The notes beneath the pieces were generated by a model. The model was given only the letters and a program-made list of their open reading frames with translations, ran no database searches and was not told where the DNA came from. From Thauera sp. (GTDB taxonomy: Bacteria > Pseudomonadota > Gammaproteobacteria > Burkholderiales > Rhodocyclaceae): a DNA stretch of 6,427 nucleotides. This document shows, piece by piece, positions 6,360 through 6,427 of this stretch (positions within the stretch are counted from its first letter, which is position 1; every line of letters starts with the position of its first letter). Made by a program: the position numbers and the translations under genes. The stretch covers positions 1 through 6,427 of the forward strand of contig DMCZ01000166.1 of NCBI GenBank assembly GCA_003446655.1. The letters are read 5' to 3'.

Positions 6360-6427
6360 GGCAGCTCCAGGCCTTCGGCACGCAACATGCGGGACAGCGC
6401 GATCAGGGGAAGTCCGATCAGTGCGGT
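6356..6427 (-). CDS. maf: Maf/YceF-family nucleotide pyrophosphatase, C-terminal 23 residues only
   Basis: The minus-strand frame entering at 6427 reads TALIGLPLIALSRMLRAEGL then ELP and stops at TGA (6358-6356). The segment ALIGLPLIAL followed by a short helix is the characteristic end of Maf proteins, house-cleaning nucleoside triphosphate pyrophosphatases that hydrolyse modified or non-canonical NTPs (the YceF branch prefers 7-methyl-GTP). The rest of the gene lies beyond the window. Its stop overlaps the GTG start of the methyltransferase gene, so the two form an operon. The position near rne-rluC favours the YceF branch over the classical Maf, but that is inferred from synteny with E. 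coli and cannot be decided from 23 residues. Confidence 0.8.
   Translation of the reverse strand, partial: TALIGLPLIALSRMLRAEGLELP

Noticed and set aside
4909..6381. 490-codon minus-strand open frame across the HAD and methyltransferase genes
   Set aside because: It covers two well-supported genes in other frames, is extremely Arg-rich and shows no domain. It is a GC-rich shadow frame.
1..6427. Mobile element, CRISPR array, toxin-antitoxin or defence system
   Set aside because: No transposase or integrase motif, terminal inverted repeats, spaced direct repeats or small paired genes were seen. All genes belong to core families with similar composition.

Overview
The window is a compact stretch of GC-rich chromosomal housekeeping DNA, most likely from a betaproteobacterium close to Rhodocyclales (Azoarcus/Thauera type). 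That placement is inferred from the base composition, from the form of RNase E (a canonical catalytic half followed by a long Arg-rich then Ala/Glu/Pro/Val-rich tail) and from the gene set. No tRNA, rRNA, CRISPR array, insertion sequence, integrase or other sign of a mobile or defence system was found. I see no previously undescribed system here.

Layout from left to right. (1) A low-molecular-weight protein tyrosine phosphatase gene (+), missing its first residues at the window edge, ends at 435. (2) A 116-bp convergent gap holds a strong intrinsic terminator oriented for rne. (3) rne (-) encodes a 996-residue RNase E with all catalytic and Zn-link residues. (4) A divergent gap of about 450 bp separates rne from rluC. 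It can carry a long rne leader, with a candidate promoter overlapping the rluC start and a small hairpin covering the rne Shine-Dalgarno sequence. (5) rluC (+) encodes a 23S rRNA pseudouridine synthase. (6) An HAD-superfamily phosphatase gene (+) overlaps the rluC end by 8 bp, so the two are very probably one operon. (7) Convergent to it, 8 bp away, is a divergent RsmI-like SAM-dependent methyltransferase gene (-). (8) The last 23 codons of a Maf-family nucleotide pyrophosphatase gene (-) precede it. The maf stop and the methyltransferase GTG start overlap as GTGA, so these two are translationally coupled.

The rne / rluC / maf neighbourhood recalls the E. coli rne-rluC-yceF order, with the HAD phosphatase and the methyltransferase placed between rluC and maf. 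The theme is RNA turnover and modification (RNase E, RluC, an RsmI-like methylase) plus small-molecule or nucleotide phosphate housekeeping (HAD, Maf). The points most worth a second look are regulatory and motif-level: the rne leader, two short repeated motifs in the RNase E tail, a Ser-to-Cys change in the phosphatase P-loop, and the unassigned substrate of the methyltransferase.
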